Assembly (NCBI RefSeq): GCF_014202995.1
Contig: NZ_JACHIA010000014.1
Coordinates: 1-64,000, forward strand
DNA length: 64,000 bases
Reading direction: 5' to 3'
Origin: Longimicrobium terrae
GTDB taxonomy: Bacteria > Gemmatimonadota > Gemmatimonadetes > Longimicrobiales > Longimicrobiaceae
A program made the translations under genes and the position numbers. Under the pieces are notes generated by a model that saw only the letters and a program-made list of their open reading frames with translations, was not told where the DNA came from and searched no databases. Shown one piece after another: positions 16,811-25,867 of the stretch (positions within the stretch are counted from its first letter, which is position 1; each line of letters begins with the position of its first letter).

Positions 16811-17251
16811 CTACCGCAACCCCAGCACTTGGCGAGCATCTGTTGCCCTGGGGTTTGCGATTCGTTGTAGCCCCTGCTTGATGAGCGGCGCGCCGAAGTT
16901 GATCAACAACCCGATCGGCAGGTCAAGCAGCCTAAGGTAGGTGAGAAGCTGCTTGCTGCTCACGGGCGCAAGCTTCTCCACCGACTTGAGTTCCACCACA
17001 ACGCATTCCTCTACCAGGATGTCCACCTTGAACCCTTCTTCGAAACGGACACCATCAAACTCGAATGGAACGGGCAGCTGGCGCTGAACTCGCAATCCTC
17101 GTCGCTCCAGCACGTTCGCGAGAAGGATTTCGTAGACGGATTCCAGCAAACCCGGCCCAAGTCGCGTATGAATATCGAACGCGGCGTCTACAACCTGTTC
17201 CGTGATGTCGTTGATGTGCTTCACGGCACTCCTTTTCGTCAGCACGTTCAT
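16811..17251 (-). CDS. GxxExxY family protein
   Basis: A 146-residue protein with the family-defining GLLESVYEILLANVLERRG and a PD-(D/E)XK-like core, VDILVEECVVVELKSVEKL followed by QLLTYLRLLDLPIGLLINFG. The family is widespread, often near mobile or repeat-rich DNA, and its cellular role is unknown. The ATG at 17251 has only a weak upstream AGCAGG. A GTG at 17227, preceded by AAAAGGAGTGCC, is a credible alternative that would give 138 residues starting VKHINDITEQV. Confidence 0.85.
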   Translation of the reverse strand: MNVLTKRSAVKHINDITEQVVDAAFDIHTRLGPGLLESVYEILLANVLERRGLRVQRQLPVPFEFDGVRFEEGFKVDILVEECVVVELKSVEKLAPVSSKQLLTYLRLLDLPIGLLINFGAPLIKQGLQRIANPRATDARQVLGLR

Positions 17252-17348
17252 CCTGCTACCCTCGCAGAAATCTCCGTCCAGATTAACTGCTTGTCAATAC
17301 TGTCCAGAAAGGCGGGCACGCGGTGGCGGAATGGGTGTAGGAGGCGGG

Positions 17349-18527
17349 ATGTCTGCGACTCTTTCCCCTGATGAACTGAGCGAGCGCATCCGCGTGCGGG
17401 CCCGGGAGATGGGCTTCGGCGCGGTGGGCGTGGCGCCGGTGCACGCCAGCGCGCACGGAGATGCGTACGAGCGCTGGATCGCGCAGGAGATGCACGGCGA
17501 CATGGCGTACCTGGCCCGCGAAGACGCCGTCGCCAAGCGCCGCGATCCCGCCGTGCTCGTTCCCGGCGCGCGCTCCGCCGTGGTCGTGGGGCTGGAGTAC
17601 TTCAACGCGGACGCCGATCCCTCCTCGCCGCTGGACCCGGCGCGCGGCGTCGTGGCCCGCTACGCCCGCAACGACGACTATCACGATCTCATGAAGGAGC
17701 GCCTGATCCAACTGCAGGACTGGATCAACGACACGCTCCTTCCCGTGCACGGCCGCGCGTACGTGGACACCGGCGCGCTGCTGGAACGCGAACTCGCCTC
17801 GCGCGCGGGGCTGGGCTGGCACGGGCGCAACACCATGCTCATTCAGCCGCGGCGCGGATCGTACTGGTTTCTGGGCGCCATCCTGCTGGACGTGGAACTC
17901 GACTACGACGCCCCGTTCGCTACGGAGCACTGCGGCACCTGCTCCGCCTGCCTGACCGCGTGCCCCACCAACGCGCTGCTGGGGCGCGACGAAACCGGCG
18001 CGCCTCGCATGGACGCGCGCCGCTGCATCAGCTACCTGACCATCGAATTGCGCGGCCCCATCCCCCGCGACCTGCGCCCGGCCATGGGCAACCGCGTCTA
18101 CGGCTGCGACATCTGCCAAGAGGTTTGCCCGTTCAACAATTCCAAGTTTGTCCGGATTACCCGCGAGCCGGCGTTTCTCGCGCGGGCGGGGCTGGACGGC
18201 CCGTCGCTGATCGAGTGGATGGGAATGAGTCAGGAGGACTTTAGCCGGCGGTTTAAGAACTCACCCATCAAACGCGCCAAGCGACGCGGCCTTCTGCGCA
18301 ACGTCGCCGTCGCGCTCGGCAATTGGGGCGCGCTGGAAGCTGTCCCCGCGCTCGCAGTCGCGCTTCACGATGACGAGCCGCTTGTGCGGGGGCACGCGGC
18401 TTGGGCACTGGGCCGAATCGGCACGGAGGCCGCGTGGCAGGCGCTCGCCGGACGCGCGGGGGTGGAGGAGGATGCGTGGGTGGGCGAGGAAATCGCGGCG
18501 GCGCTCAGGGAACGCACGGCAAGCTGA
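17349..18527 (+). CDS. queG: Epoxyqueuosine reductase QueG (3' end replaced by island)
   Basis: A 392-residue enzyme that reduces epoxyqueuosine to queuosine in tRNA using cobalamin and iron-sulfur clusters. Catalytic D140 lies in YVDTGALLERELA. Two 4Fe-4S motifs are visible: C195, C198, C201 and C205 (CGTCSACLTACP), and C226 with C253, C256 and C260. HEAT-like repeats form the C terminus (about 330-390). From codon 258 onward the gene has a second copy at 24911-25309. The fused copy uses more A/T at third positions than the 5' part, as expected if it arrived with the island. AGGAGG precedes the ATG. The protein appears intact. Confidence 0.95.
   Translation: MSATLSPDELSERIRVRAREMGFGAVGVAPVHASAHGDAYERWIAQEMHGDMAYLAREDAVAKRRDPAVLVPGARSAVVVGLEYFNADADPSSPLDPARGVVARYARNDDYHDLMKERLIQLQDWINDTLLPVHGRAYVDTGALLERELASRAGLGWHGRNTMLIQPRRGSYWFLGAILLDVELDYDAPFATEHCGTCSACLTACPTNALLGRDETGAPRMDARRCISYLTIELRGPIPRDLRPAMGNRVYGCDICQEVCPFNNSKFVRITREPAFLARAGLDGPSLIEWMGMSQEDFSRRFKNSPIKRAKRRGLLRNVAVALGNWGALEAVPALAVALHDDEPLVRGHAAWALGRIGTEAAWQALAGRAGVEEDAWVGEEIAAALRERTAS
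18129..18148. repeat. Left direct repeat (candidate attL core)
   Basis: CCGTTCAACAATTCCAAGTT, identical to 24920-24939. It encodes the queG residues PFNNSKF after the last Cys of the second cluster. Third-position differences begin directly on both sides. Confidence 0.7.
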
Positions 18528-18673
18528 TCGCTCGTACGTCCAAGTCACTTTCTGGTATTCACGAGCCGGAACTCATTATTTCTCGCGCTTCGTGTCTACT
18601 GCGAGTAGCTACGATTCTCAACCCTAATAAAATCGCTCCACGTTACCCGGTGAACGTCGGGCGGGTAGCTCTA
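18528..18673. other. Spacer between queG and the island gene
   Basis: The convergent spacer between the queG stop and the stop of the large minus-strand gene. It is richer in A/T than the surroundings. No hairpin terminator stands out. Confidence 0.4.
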
Positions 18674-21600
18674 TTAACTGATGGATGCGACTCTGCTTCG
18701 ATGATCCCTTATGTAAGGTGAAACAGGGAGGTGAACCGGCAATTCTTTCAGTAGTTCTACCTCATCGCATAGCGTGACACGTCCCCGAGATCCTGACTCC
18801 TGCTCCAAGTGGACTTGGATGGTCGCAGAGAATATGGAGCGGTTGCGCAACAATCTCGCCTTGAGTTGCACGATTTCCGGCGTGGTCGCGCGGACCGTAA
18901 CGGGAGTGCAAATCGCCTGTACGCGGGCGACGTCCCTATCTGTCGCTGCCGCCGTCCACGGCAATTCCGTCACGTTCTCGAAGATCCGGGACACACCGCG
19001 CTTGTCATGAACAAAGTGCATGAAGAAACGGCAATACTGAACCACCTGATCGTCGGTGTCTAGGCGGAGTTCCAGGCTTGCGTTTGCTGCGCCATAGATT
19101 GGCTTATCCGTCCAGTCGAGGCCGACGAGCTCTTCTCCCAGCCGGCAAAGAGCGAACATCTCCCCGGGCCCACGTCTCGACCTGTCCTCGGTCGCAAGGA
19201 GGTAGCCGGCGCGGTAGAAGGCCAAGGGAGCTACGCGGAATTGTAAGCGTTCGCGAACTCGCGTGAACTCTACCCCGGTCAGACCGAGAATCTCGTACGC
19301 CCACCCAAGGTGATGTTCGGGGAGCGGCTCAAACGTAAGGAACCGAGCTTCGTCGCTGACACGGGGCAGCCGCTCTTGGACGGGATCCTCCTTGCCCAGA
19401 CCATGAAGAAGCACACCGTACTGAGCTTTCCGGAGCAGTTCCTCCTCCGAGGTGTTCCTGTACACGACCAGCGGACTCTGCCGCGGAACCTTTGCAGAGG
19501 CCTCCGGGTTCGCCTCGGGCGGAACGGGTATATCCCGCAGGTAGGGCAAGGGTGCTTCGTGCACCGGCAACTCATCACCGATCATCGCCTCCTCACTGAG
19601 GGAGATCAGTCCCCGTTGCGAAGGATCCTTGGCATCGCTCACGACTGAAATGGTCGCGGAAAAAACAGCGTCCTTGAACAGCATCCGCGAGTCCAACCGG
19701 TATACGCCCGGCTCGGTGGATGGAAGCAGGGATATAGGAGCACTCAACAGCCGCACCCGCTCGAAATCGGCCGACGTCGCCTTGTCATTCCAGGGCAGCT
19801 CGTCGATACGTTCGAATATTGTGAAGGGACCGTACCGCCCATAGACGAAGTGAAAGAAAAAGCGACAGTAGTCCCGGACCCTATCATCGTCCAGGTGGAT
19901 CTCCCAGCGAGTGTTGGCGTCGTAGATAGGTCCGTTCGTCCAGTCGAGGCCGCTCACCTCTTTACCAAGCCGGCAGAGGGCGAACAGCTCGGCTCGGCCG
20001 GCCCGCGAGGTGTCCTCCGCCACGAGCAGGTAACCGTCGGCGTAGAACGATAGCGGAGCAATCCGGAACGTAACGCGGTGGCGAAGGTCCGCGAAATCGT
20101 CACCGGCTAGCCCCAGCCGCTCGCGCGCCCATGCCATGTGCTCTTCCGGGAGCGGAGCGAAATTCAAAAAGGTGGCCAGCTCACTAATCTTCGCCAACGG
20201 CTCGGAATCTGAGCCGGGCCCGCCCATGCTCTCGAAGAGAACGCCGAACGAGTTGTTCTTCAGCAGCGCTACCTCCGGCATCTGCCGGTATGCGGCGAGC
20301 GCCTCCTCGTTCCGCCCTTGCATTCGCCGGATTGAGGCGCTTTCGATATAGCTGTCCTGCAGCGCGCCAAGGGCTTGGTGCCAGCTCTTGGACAGGGGGG
20401 CGAGAACGTTGATTGCCCGGGCATAAGCGTCCCCCGCCTCGTCCAGCCTTCCCAACTCGCGCATCCCCCGTGCGGCCCCACGCAGGGCGAGTCCCAGGAC
20501 GAACTGCCGTTCCGGCGTGTGATCCACCGTCTCCATCAGCGCAGCTGCCTCGAGACGGTCCGCAACGACCGCCTCCGTGCGCTCCAGCCGCTGGTTGCAG
20601 TCCGCGCGGGCGGCGTATGCATTCGCAAGCGACTCCCGCACCTGCGCCGTCTGGTCCAGTTCCTGGTACAGCGCGATCGCTCGATCGTGGCCCTCCAGAG
20701 CTTCGTCGATCCGCCCCAAGCCGAACTGCTCCAGCGCACGGTTGAAGAGCACGTTGGCAAAGGACTCGCGGTTGTCGGGCAGGGTGGGCATATCGGCATC
20801 GAAGATTGCCACAGCGGCGTCGTAGTCGGCGATAGCTTCGTCGTTCCGTTCCAAGCGCGCGTACCGGTACCCCCTACTGCTGTAGCACCCCGCGAGCGCC
20901 GCCCGGACCTCCGAGAGCTCCTGAGGGAGTGTAGAGCCCAGCGCGATGGCTTCGCTCAGGACGTTCAGTGCCCGCTCCGAGTCCGTCAGCCCAAGTGTGA
21001 CGTCGTTCTGAGTCCGCATCAGCCTGGCGGCGCGGAGCGGAGACCAGCGCTCGGGGCACAGCTGCGCCGCGGCATGGTGCCAGCGCACGGACTCTTCGTA
21101 CAGCTCCGTGTAGTTCTTCTGCTCCTTGAACCACGAGAACCAGGCGGCGTGGCTCACGGCATTGCCTAGATCGAATAGCAGGTCCGCCTGGATCTCGCGC
21201 GAGTTCTCCTCGGCGGTTCGCGCCCTTAGTTCCTCCACGGCATCCTGCGCGATCTGGCCGCTCAGGTCCATCTTTCCGGCCTTGTACTCCAGCACTCCCT
21301 GCTTCTGTCGGATGGCGGGTGCACGGTGCGCCACCCGGGGGAGCGACCCCGACGCGATGCGGTCCAGCAGCCCCTGGAGGACCGCTGCGCTCTGGGCAGC
21401 CGACAACCGCTCGTAGCGTGTGCTGCGCTCCGTGACGAACCCGACCCACTCTTGGCATTCCTCGGGGCTCCAGCGATCCACTGGCGGTATGACGCCGAAC
21501 GGGAGCAGGGCATTCATCAGCACCTCCGTCAGTTCCGGCCGGCCGAACTTGTTGAGCCAAGTGTCGTGGAGGGATTCGTTGCGCAGGCGCCAGCGGCGCG

Positions 21601-24295
21601 CGGACCCCACGCGCTCGCTGATGAGAAAGCCGCTCAGGCGGTCCAGCGCGGCATCGATCTGGTCGCGCGAAACGTCCCTCGGGTCAAGGGTGATGAACTT
21701 CAAGGCCGGATGCGCATCGTAGATTTCGTCGCGCGTCACGGGCTGCCGCATCAGGGCTAGGTACCAACCCACGGCCCTAGGCAGCCCCGCCGGCCTGAAC
21801 CCCCGGTCCAGCTGCGTGAGGAGGCGGTCCAGGTACGCATCTGGAAAGAAGCCGACCTTCGCCTCCTTCAACTCGGTCCAGAACGCTTCCACGGCGGAGT
21901 CGCCGTCGCTCTCCACCAGTTGCTGCAGGCGGACGCCCCACCCCCACGCGTTGATGGGAAGCCCGTCCACCTTCTCGTGGAGCTCGGCCGTGAGCGCGTC
22001 CGGCAGACGAACCGGAGGCAGGTGCTCCGGCCAATCGTTGAGCATGAGGGCAACGGTCTCGTGATAAGCCTTCAGCTGTTCGATATAGAGCGGCTTCCAG
22101 TCGTGGGGTCCCCCGTCCATTTCTCGCAGGTGCTGCATCACCTCCTCGCTCTCCTGAGTGGAGATCACGATGACGATCCCGGCGGGCAGCTGCTCCGGCC
22201 GCAGACCGCTAAGCAGCACGTCGTACGAGTCGGGAGCCTCCACCTGGTTGACCGCATCGATGAAAATGTAGACCGGGTCAGCGGGATCGGCGATGGATCG
22301 CAGCAACTCCGTGATCTGGCGCGAAGCCTCCCCGGCTGGGAGCGCGGCGCGGGGCTGGGGCTTTCCGGCAAGCCTGCACGCCCCGGCCAGCCAGTGCATA
22401 CGCACGGGTACCGCGATGGTGGCGGTGCGGAGTGCTTCACCCCCACGGGTGGGCACGTGCGGGCGCGCCACACCGCCACGGGCGGAGGAGACAGCGTCAC
22501 TGCTGCCCTCCATCAACTCGTCGTGATTGGGGGGCGCGCCATGCGGTCGTCTTTCCCGGGAGGCGGGCTCCCCGGCCGGCTGCGGGGGATCGTCCATGGA
22601 GAAGTAGAGAGCACGTTTGCGTTCCTTGAACGCCTGCGCCATCAGGATGCTCTTCCCGCTGCCGCACGGCCCCACCACCATCACTAAGCCGCACAATCCG
22701 TCCGGGTTCGCGGCCGCTTGGCGCATCGTGTATAGCAGCCGCTGAACTTCTTGGCGGCGGACGGTGCGCTCCACCCGCTGCATTGCGCTTCTGCCGTGGG
22801 GCAGTTCGAACTCTTGGGGGTCGCGTGCGAACATGTCCGCCGGGTGGTGCTTCGTTTTACTGGTGCGCGGGGGAGGGTTCGGAAGCGAGGGGGCCGTCTC
22901 CACCGGCTGGACGGCGGCCGTGAGCCTTTGGAAGCGCTTTCGCGCGGTCGAGGTGAGGGCTGGTGTTGGGGCGGGAAGGCCAACCGTTCTGAGCGCTGAG
23001 CGGCTGGGTAGCGCTTGCGCGAGCGGCAGGAACGGATCCAGGATCGCCTCCCGGTCTGCTCCGAAGCGGAGGAACTGGTATTTGGGGACGAATGGGTCCT
23101 CGCCGGGGAAGTGGAGCGCGCCCAAAGCGTCGGGATGCGGCAACTCTACGCCGCGGCACACCCGGATCATCCGAGATGACCTACCGCTGTCCCGGTCCGC
23201 CTCGATTACCAGGAACGTCCCGAACCGGTTCAGCACGGCGGTGTCGCGGCGGAACAGGCGCTTCTCCCGGGTATGGAGCCAGACGTGCACATCTCTGCGG
23301 AGCTTCTCCCGCACGTCCGTCAGCAGGTATCGTGGCAAAACGGGGAGAACCAATTCCCGGTACGCTTCGTGGAGGTCGACATCCGCGTCGTTCCATGCAG
23401 CGTCTTCGATCTCCAGCAGCTTCTCCTGCGCCTTCTTCAGCCCCTTGTAGCCGGTCAGGAACTCGATGATCTCGCGATGAGACTGGTTGAACGTGACCTT
23501 CTGGAAATCGACGAGGCCTCCGTCACCGTTCCCGGACACCAGGACGTGATGCGACGTCCCCGGCGCTTTGATGGAGCCTGGTGCGATAGGGAACGGCATC
23601 CAGTAGGACGGAGTGTTCTGGTCGTTTCGTTCATAGCCGAAGCCGATGCTCAAGACGACCACGTCGTACTCCGCCCCCTCGTTCGCCGCGCCTTCCACGG
23701 AGACGAAGCACCCCGCCCCGCTTGTCGCAGGCTTCACCTCCGCCACGCGCAGATCGAGCTTCTCGTGAAGGATGGGGCGAATTCCCTTAATGGTGGCAAA
23801 CTCCTTGAGCAGATCGGACGCGACATCGCCCGCGCTACCTGCTTCCCAGTTTAGCAGGGGAAGGCCAGCCTCGGTGCGCCGCGCGTGGGGCGCGGGCCAG
23901 TCGTAAAGGTGGGGATGGAGGTACCGGTCGGCCCCACTCCGCTGCAGATGCAGGAGTTCCTTCTTCACCTCAAACAGGTCCACAGTCTGCAGCTGGGGCC
24001 CTGCGAGCGCGAACGCTGCGGCCGCCGTAACCCCGGCGACGCCGCCTCCCACGATCGCCACGCGTCCATTGGGCCGCACGAGTTGCTGGGCCAAGATCGC
24101 ATCAACGAGGTTCAAGGCGCGAACCTGCTGCGCGTACAGCGTCACACGTGACTCGAAGCACCCCAGAAAAAATACGCTCTCGGTGCCCGGAACGAGTGAG
24201 TCCGAAATGATGTCTAAGCGGGACATGAGAAAGGATGGATGAATGATCGCGGCCAAACGAGCAGATATAGGTACCGAAGCTACCTTCTCCAGCAT
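18674..24295 (-). CDS. Giant flavin-type/STAND-like ATPase/TPR protein, putative defence
   Basis: Numbered from a possible TTG start at 24304 (1876 residues; the ATG at 24295 removes 3). A Rossmann motif VAIVGGGVAGVTAAAAFAL (83-100) opens an FAD/NAD(P)-binding oxidoreductase-like domain to about 440, including RYLHPHLYDWP (128-137). After a Pro-rich linker comes a P-loop ATPase with Walker A GPCGSGKS (545-552) and Walker B YIFIDAV (679-685), then a helical region. TPR-like repeats span about 1035-1345. Two homologous C-terminal domains (about 1375-1590 and 1650-1866) share FALCRLG-x2-x2-GLDWT and YCRFF-x-HFV. The layout of effector, STAND ATPase and sensor repeats resembles Avs and NLR-like anti-phage proteins, but this combination is one I do not recognise. 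No start has a good ribosome-binding site; ATG at 24226 is another option. Confidence 0.8.
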   Translation of the reverse strand: MLEKVASVPISARLAAIIHPSFLMSRLDIISDSLVPGTESVFFLGCFESRVTLYAQQVRALNLVDAILAQQLVRPNGRVAIVGGGVAGVTAAAAFALAGPQLQTVDLFEVKKELLHLQRSGADRYLHPHLYDWPAPHARRTEAGLPLLNWEAGSAGDVASDLLKEFATIKGIRPILHEKLDLRVAEVKPATSGAGCFVSVEGAANEGAEYDVVVLSIGFGYERNDQNTPSYWMPFPIAPGSIKAPGTSHHVLVSGNGDGGLVDFQKVTFNQSHREIIEFLTGYKGLKKAQEKLLEIEDAAWNDADVDLHEAYRELVLPVLPRYLLTDVREKLRRDVHVWLHTREKRLFRRDTAVLNRFGTFLVIEADRDSGRSSRMIRVCRGVELPHPDALGALHFPGEDPFVPKYQFLRFGADREAILDPFLPLAQALPSRSALRTVGLPAPTPALTSTARKRFQRLTAAVQPVETAPSLPNPPPRTSKTKHHPADMFARDPQEFELPHGRSAMQRVERTVRRQEVQRLLYTMRQAAANPDGLCGLVMVVGPCGSGKSILMAQAFKERKRALYFSMDDPPQPAGEPASRERRPHGAPPNHDELMEGSSDAVSSARGGVARPHVPTRGGEALRTATIAVPVRMHWLAGACRLAGKPQPRAALPAGEASRQITELLRSIADPADPVYIFIDAVNQVEAPDSYDVLLSGLRPEQLPAGIVIVISTQESEEVMQHLREMDGGPHDWKPLYIEQLKAYHETVALMLNDWPEHLPPVRLPDALTAELHEKVDGLPINAWGWGVRLQQLVESDGDSAVEAFWTELKEAKVGFFPDAYLDRLLTQLDRGFRPAGLPRAVGWYLALMRQPVTRDEIYDAHPALKFITLDPRDVSRDQIDAALDRLSGFLISERVGSARRWRLRNESLHDTWLNKFGRPELTEVLMNALLPFGVIPPVDRWSPEECQEWVGFVTERSTRYERLSAAQSAAVLQGLLDRIASGSLPRVAHRAPAIRQKQGVLEYKAGKMDLSGQIAQDAVEELRARTAEENSREIQADLLFDLGNAVSHAAWFSWFKEQKNYTELYEESVRWHHAAAQLCPERWSPLRAARLMRTQNDVTLGLTDSERALNVLSEAIALGSTLPQELSEVRAALAGCYSSRGYRYARLERNDEAIADYDAAVAIFDADMPTLPDNRESFANVLFNRALEQFGLGRIDEALEGHDRAIALYQELDQTAQVRESLANAYAARADCNQRLERTEAVVADRLEAAALMETVDHTPERQFVLGLALRGAARGMRELGRLDEAGDAYARAINVLAPLSKSWHQALGALQDSYIESASIRRMQGRNEEALAAYRQMPEVALLKNNSFGVLFESMGGPGSDSEPLAKISELATFLNFAPLPEEHMAWARERLGLAGDDFADLRHRVTFRIAPLSFYADGYLLVAEDTSRAGRAELFALCRLGKEVSGLDWTNGPIYDANTRWEIHLDDDRVRDYCRFFFHFVYGRYGPFTIFERIDELPWNDKATSADFERVRLLSAPISLLPSTEPGVYRLDSRMLFKDAVFSATISVVSDAKDPSQRGLISLSEEAMIGDELPVHEAPLPYLRDIPVPPEANPEASAKVPRQSPLVVYRNTSEEELLRKAQYGVLLHGLGKEDPVQERLPRVSDEARFLTFEPLPEHHLGWAYEILGLTGVEFTRVRERLQFRVAPLAFYRAGYLLATEDRSRRGPGEMFALCRLGEELVGLDWTDKPIYGAANASLELRLDTDDQVVQYCRFFMHFVHDKRGVSRIFENVTELPWTAAATDRDVARVQAICTPVTVRATTPEIVQLKARLLRNRSIFSATIQVHLEQESGSRGRVTLCDEVELLKELPVHLPVSPYIRDHRSRVASIS

Positions 24296-24304
24296 GAATT
24301 GCAA

Positions 24305-24910
24305 GCAAACGTTTGACGCAAGAATCCGAAGGCCCGCATCTTTGTCCGTTTACGTGGCCCGCGCCGGGTTGGTCCAGCGCACTTCGTATTGCGACCGTTA
24401 GGTTGCAGCGGGTTTCCACTCACAACGACCGGATGGGCAGCTGAAGGATTTCCTCAGGGAGGGAGGGACCGAGGTAGTACCGCATCTGCTAGCACGGCTC
24501 AGAAAGAGACTAGCAGACGGGACCTTCATTCGCGGGAAAGTTGGTGGGAGTTCTAGGTCAGTTAGGCACCGGTGCGGTAGCTGGCGGACAACGGTACTCG
24601 CAAAGATGCTGCAGAGGAGCTTGCAAAAGTAGGGAACCAGCACGATGGGAGAGGCTAGGCCTCCCCGCTGGGCGGCGGCCGCCTACTTCCTCGCGCTTAA
24701 CAGCCTTGACTGCAGCAGATGACAGCACAGATCCGCAGGCTCTCTCGCGGGACCCTGGCACCCCGACCGCACACTCGGTATAGCGGTCGCGGGTGAGCCT
24801 TCGCGGCGATCTGACAAACTGGGGTGCTTTAGTTCTTGAGCTTCGCGCGCACCGTCTGTCGTCCCGTCGAGAGCCGGGTGGAGCAACCGGGAAGTCGACA
24901 CATCTCCAAT
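24305..24910. other. Right part of the island, no gene recognised
   Basis: About 600 nt upstream of the large gene. Short open frames exist on both strands, but none shows composition or motifs I can support. It presumably contains the promoter of the large gene; no consensus pair is obvious. A short frame opening at 24836 only becomes meaningful where it enters the queG remnant at 24911. Confidence 0.4.
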
Positions 24911-25309
24911 GAGGTCTGTCCGTTCAACAATTCCAAGTTCGTCCAGATTACCCGGGAACCGGCGTTTCTGGCGCGCGAGGGGCTGGACGGGCCGTCGCTC
25001 ATCGAGTGGATGGGGATGACGCAGGAGGACTTCAGCCGCCGGTTCAAGAACTCGCCCATCAAGCGCACCAAGCGGCGCGGCCTGCTGCGCAACGTCGCGG
25101 TCGCGCTCGGCAACTGGGGTGCGCCGGAGGCCGTCCCCGCGCTCGCGATCGCGCTCAACGACGAGGAGCCGCTCATCCGCGGGCACGCGGCGTGGGCGCT
25201 GGGCCGCATCGGCACGGAGGCGGCGCTTCAGGCACTTCGGGGCAGGGAAGAGGTCGAAGAGGACGCCTGGGTGCGGGAGGAGATCGCACTGGCGTTCATC
25301 GGCGCATGA
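24911..25309 (+). pseudogene. queG: Disconnected 3' end of queG
   Basis: Encodes EVCPFNNSKFVQITREP through to the HEAT-like C terminus, about 133 residues, in frame and without stops, but with no N-terminal catalytic part. It matches queG residues 258-392 closely in protein and at most first and second codon positions. Its third positions are GC-rich like the 5' half of queG, suggesting that this is the original host end displaced by the insertion. Weak resemblance to queG extends a few codons left of 24911 (HISN against DICQ). Confidence 0.88.
24920..24939. repeat. Right direct repeat (candidate attR core)
   Basis: CCGTTCAACAATTCCAAGTT, identical to 18129-18148. Confidence 0.7.
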
Positions 25310-25532
25310 CCGAGGACCAGCCCCGCTGAAGCCGATCCGCCGGGCTTCAGGGCTCGGCGAAAATCATCATCATCCGTCTTCTGTCACGCGGTATGGCGCA
25401 AGGGTTGCGGTGTGAATGATCGTCGGATAAAGCGAGCCGACAGCCGCGAAGAGCGTTCGGGATCGGGAACACGCGTACAGGATGAGCACCCTTCGCGGAC
25501 CGTGTCTGCCCAACTCACCGAAGGAGCGCCCG

Positions 25533-25736
25533 ATGAAGAAGCTGAAGCTCGACCTCGACCAGATCCGCGTCTCGTCGTTCACGGTGCGGGACGAAAAGGG
25601 CCCCACGGGCACCGTTCACGCGAACGGCGCCAGCGCGGACCCCGCATGCGGCCCCTCGCAGATCTGGGATTCGTGCTACTCGTGCTGGCCGCAGCACTGC
25701 AACCCGCAGCCCATCTCGTGGGATTTCGCCTGCTGA
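25533..25736 (+). CDS. RiPP-type precursor peptide 4
   Basis: A 67-residue peptide. The leader MKKLKLDLDQIRVSSFTV and the following GTVHANGAS match the pattern of the three tandem peptides, but the core is unrelated: PACGPSQIWDSCYSCWPQHC and a final FAC, with five Cys and three Trp. The start is set by AAGGAG 6 nt upstream of the ATG; the frame is open further upstream without similarity. A perfect terminator follows 10 nt after the stop, so it is a single-gene unit just beyond the queG remnant. No maturation enzyme is adjacent. Assignment rests on the leader. Confidence 0.85.
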   Translation: MKKLKLDLDQIRVSSFTVRDEKGPTGTVHANGASADPACGPSQIWDSCYSCWPQHCNPQPISWDFAC

Positions 25737-25745
25737 TGAACACCG

Positions 25746-25782
25746 CGGCAGCCGTGGCGATCTCCGCCACGGCTGCCGTTTT
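25746..25782 (+). terminator. Terminator of peptide gene 4
   Basis: A perfect 14-bp stem (25746-25759 with 25765-25778), an ATCTC loop and TTTT directly after. Confidence 0.92.
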
Positions 25783-25867
25783 CCGTCCTCATAACTTTCC
25801 GATCCGCGGGCCGGGTACGGCGCCGATGCACCGCTCCCCGATGGATCAGGTTCTCGCGGATGACGAT

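Larger units (their letters stand above)
18129..24939. mobile_element. Putative genomic island inserted in queG
   Basis: A 6.8-kb segment bounded by an identical 20-nt sequence inside queG. The right copy is followed by a complete, in-frame queG 3' end cut off from any start. The left copy is fused to the queG 5' part and continues into a diverged but functional-looking 3' end. This is the architecture left by site-specific integration into a gene when the element supplies a replacement end. The only clear cargo gene is the 1876-residue protein on the minus strand. No integrase or other recombinase is visible, so mobilisation in trans or decay must be assumed. Confidence 0.7.

Noticed and set aside
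24398-24783. Short frames to the right of the large gene as an excisionase or integrase
   Set aside because: No recombinase motifs, no ribosome-binding sites and no coding-like composition.
18129-24939. tRNA-gene integration of the island
   Set aside because: No tRNA-like sequence at either end; the duplicated target is queG itself.
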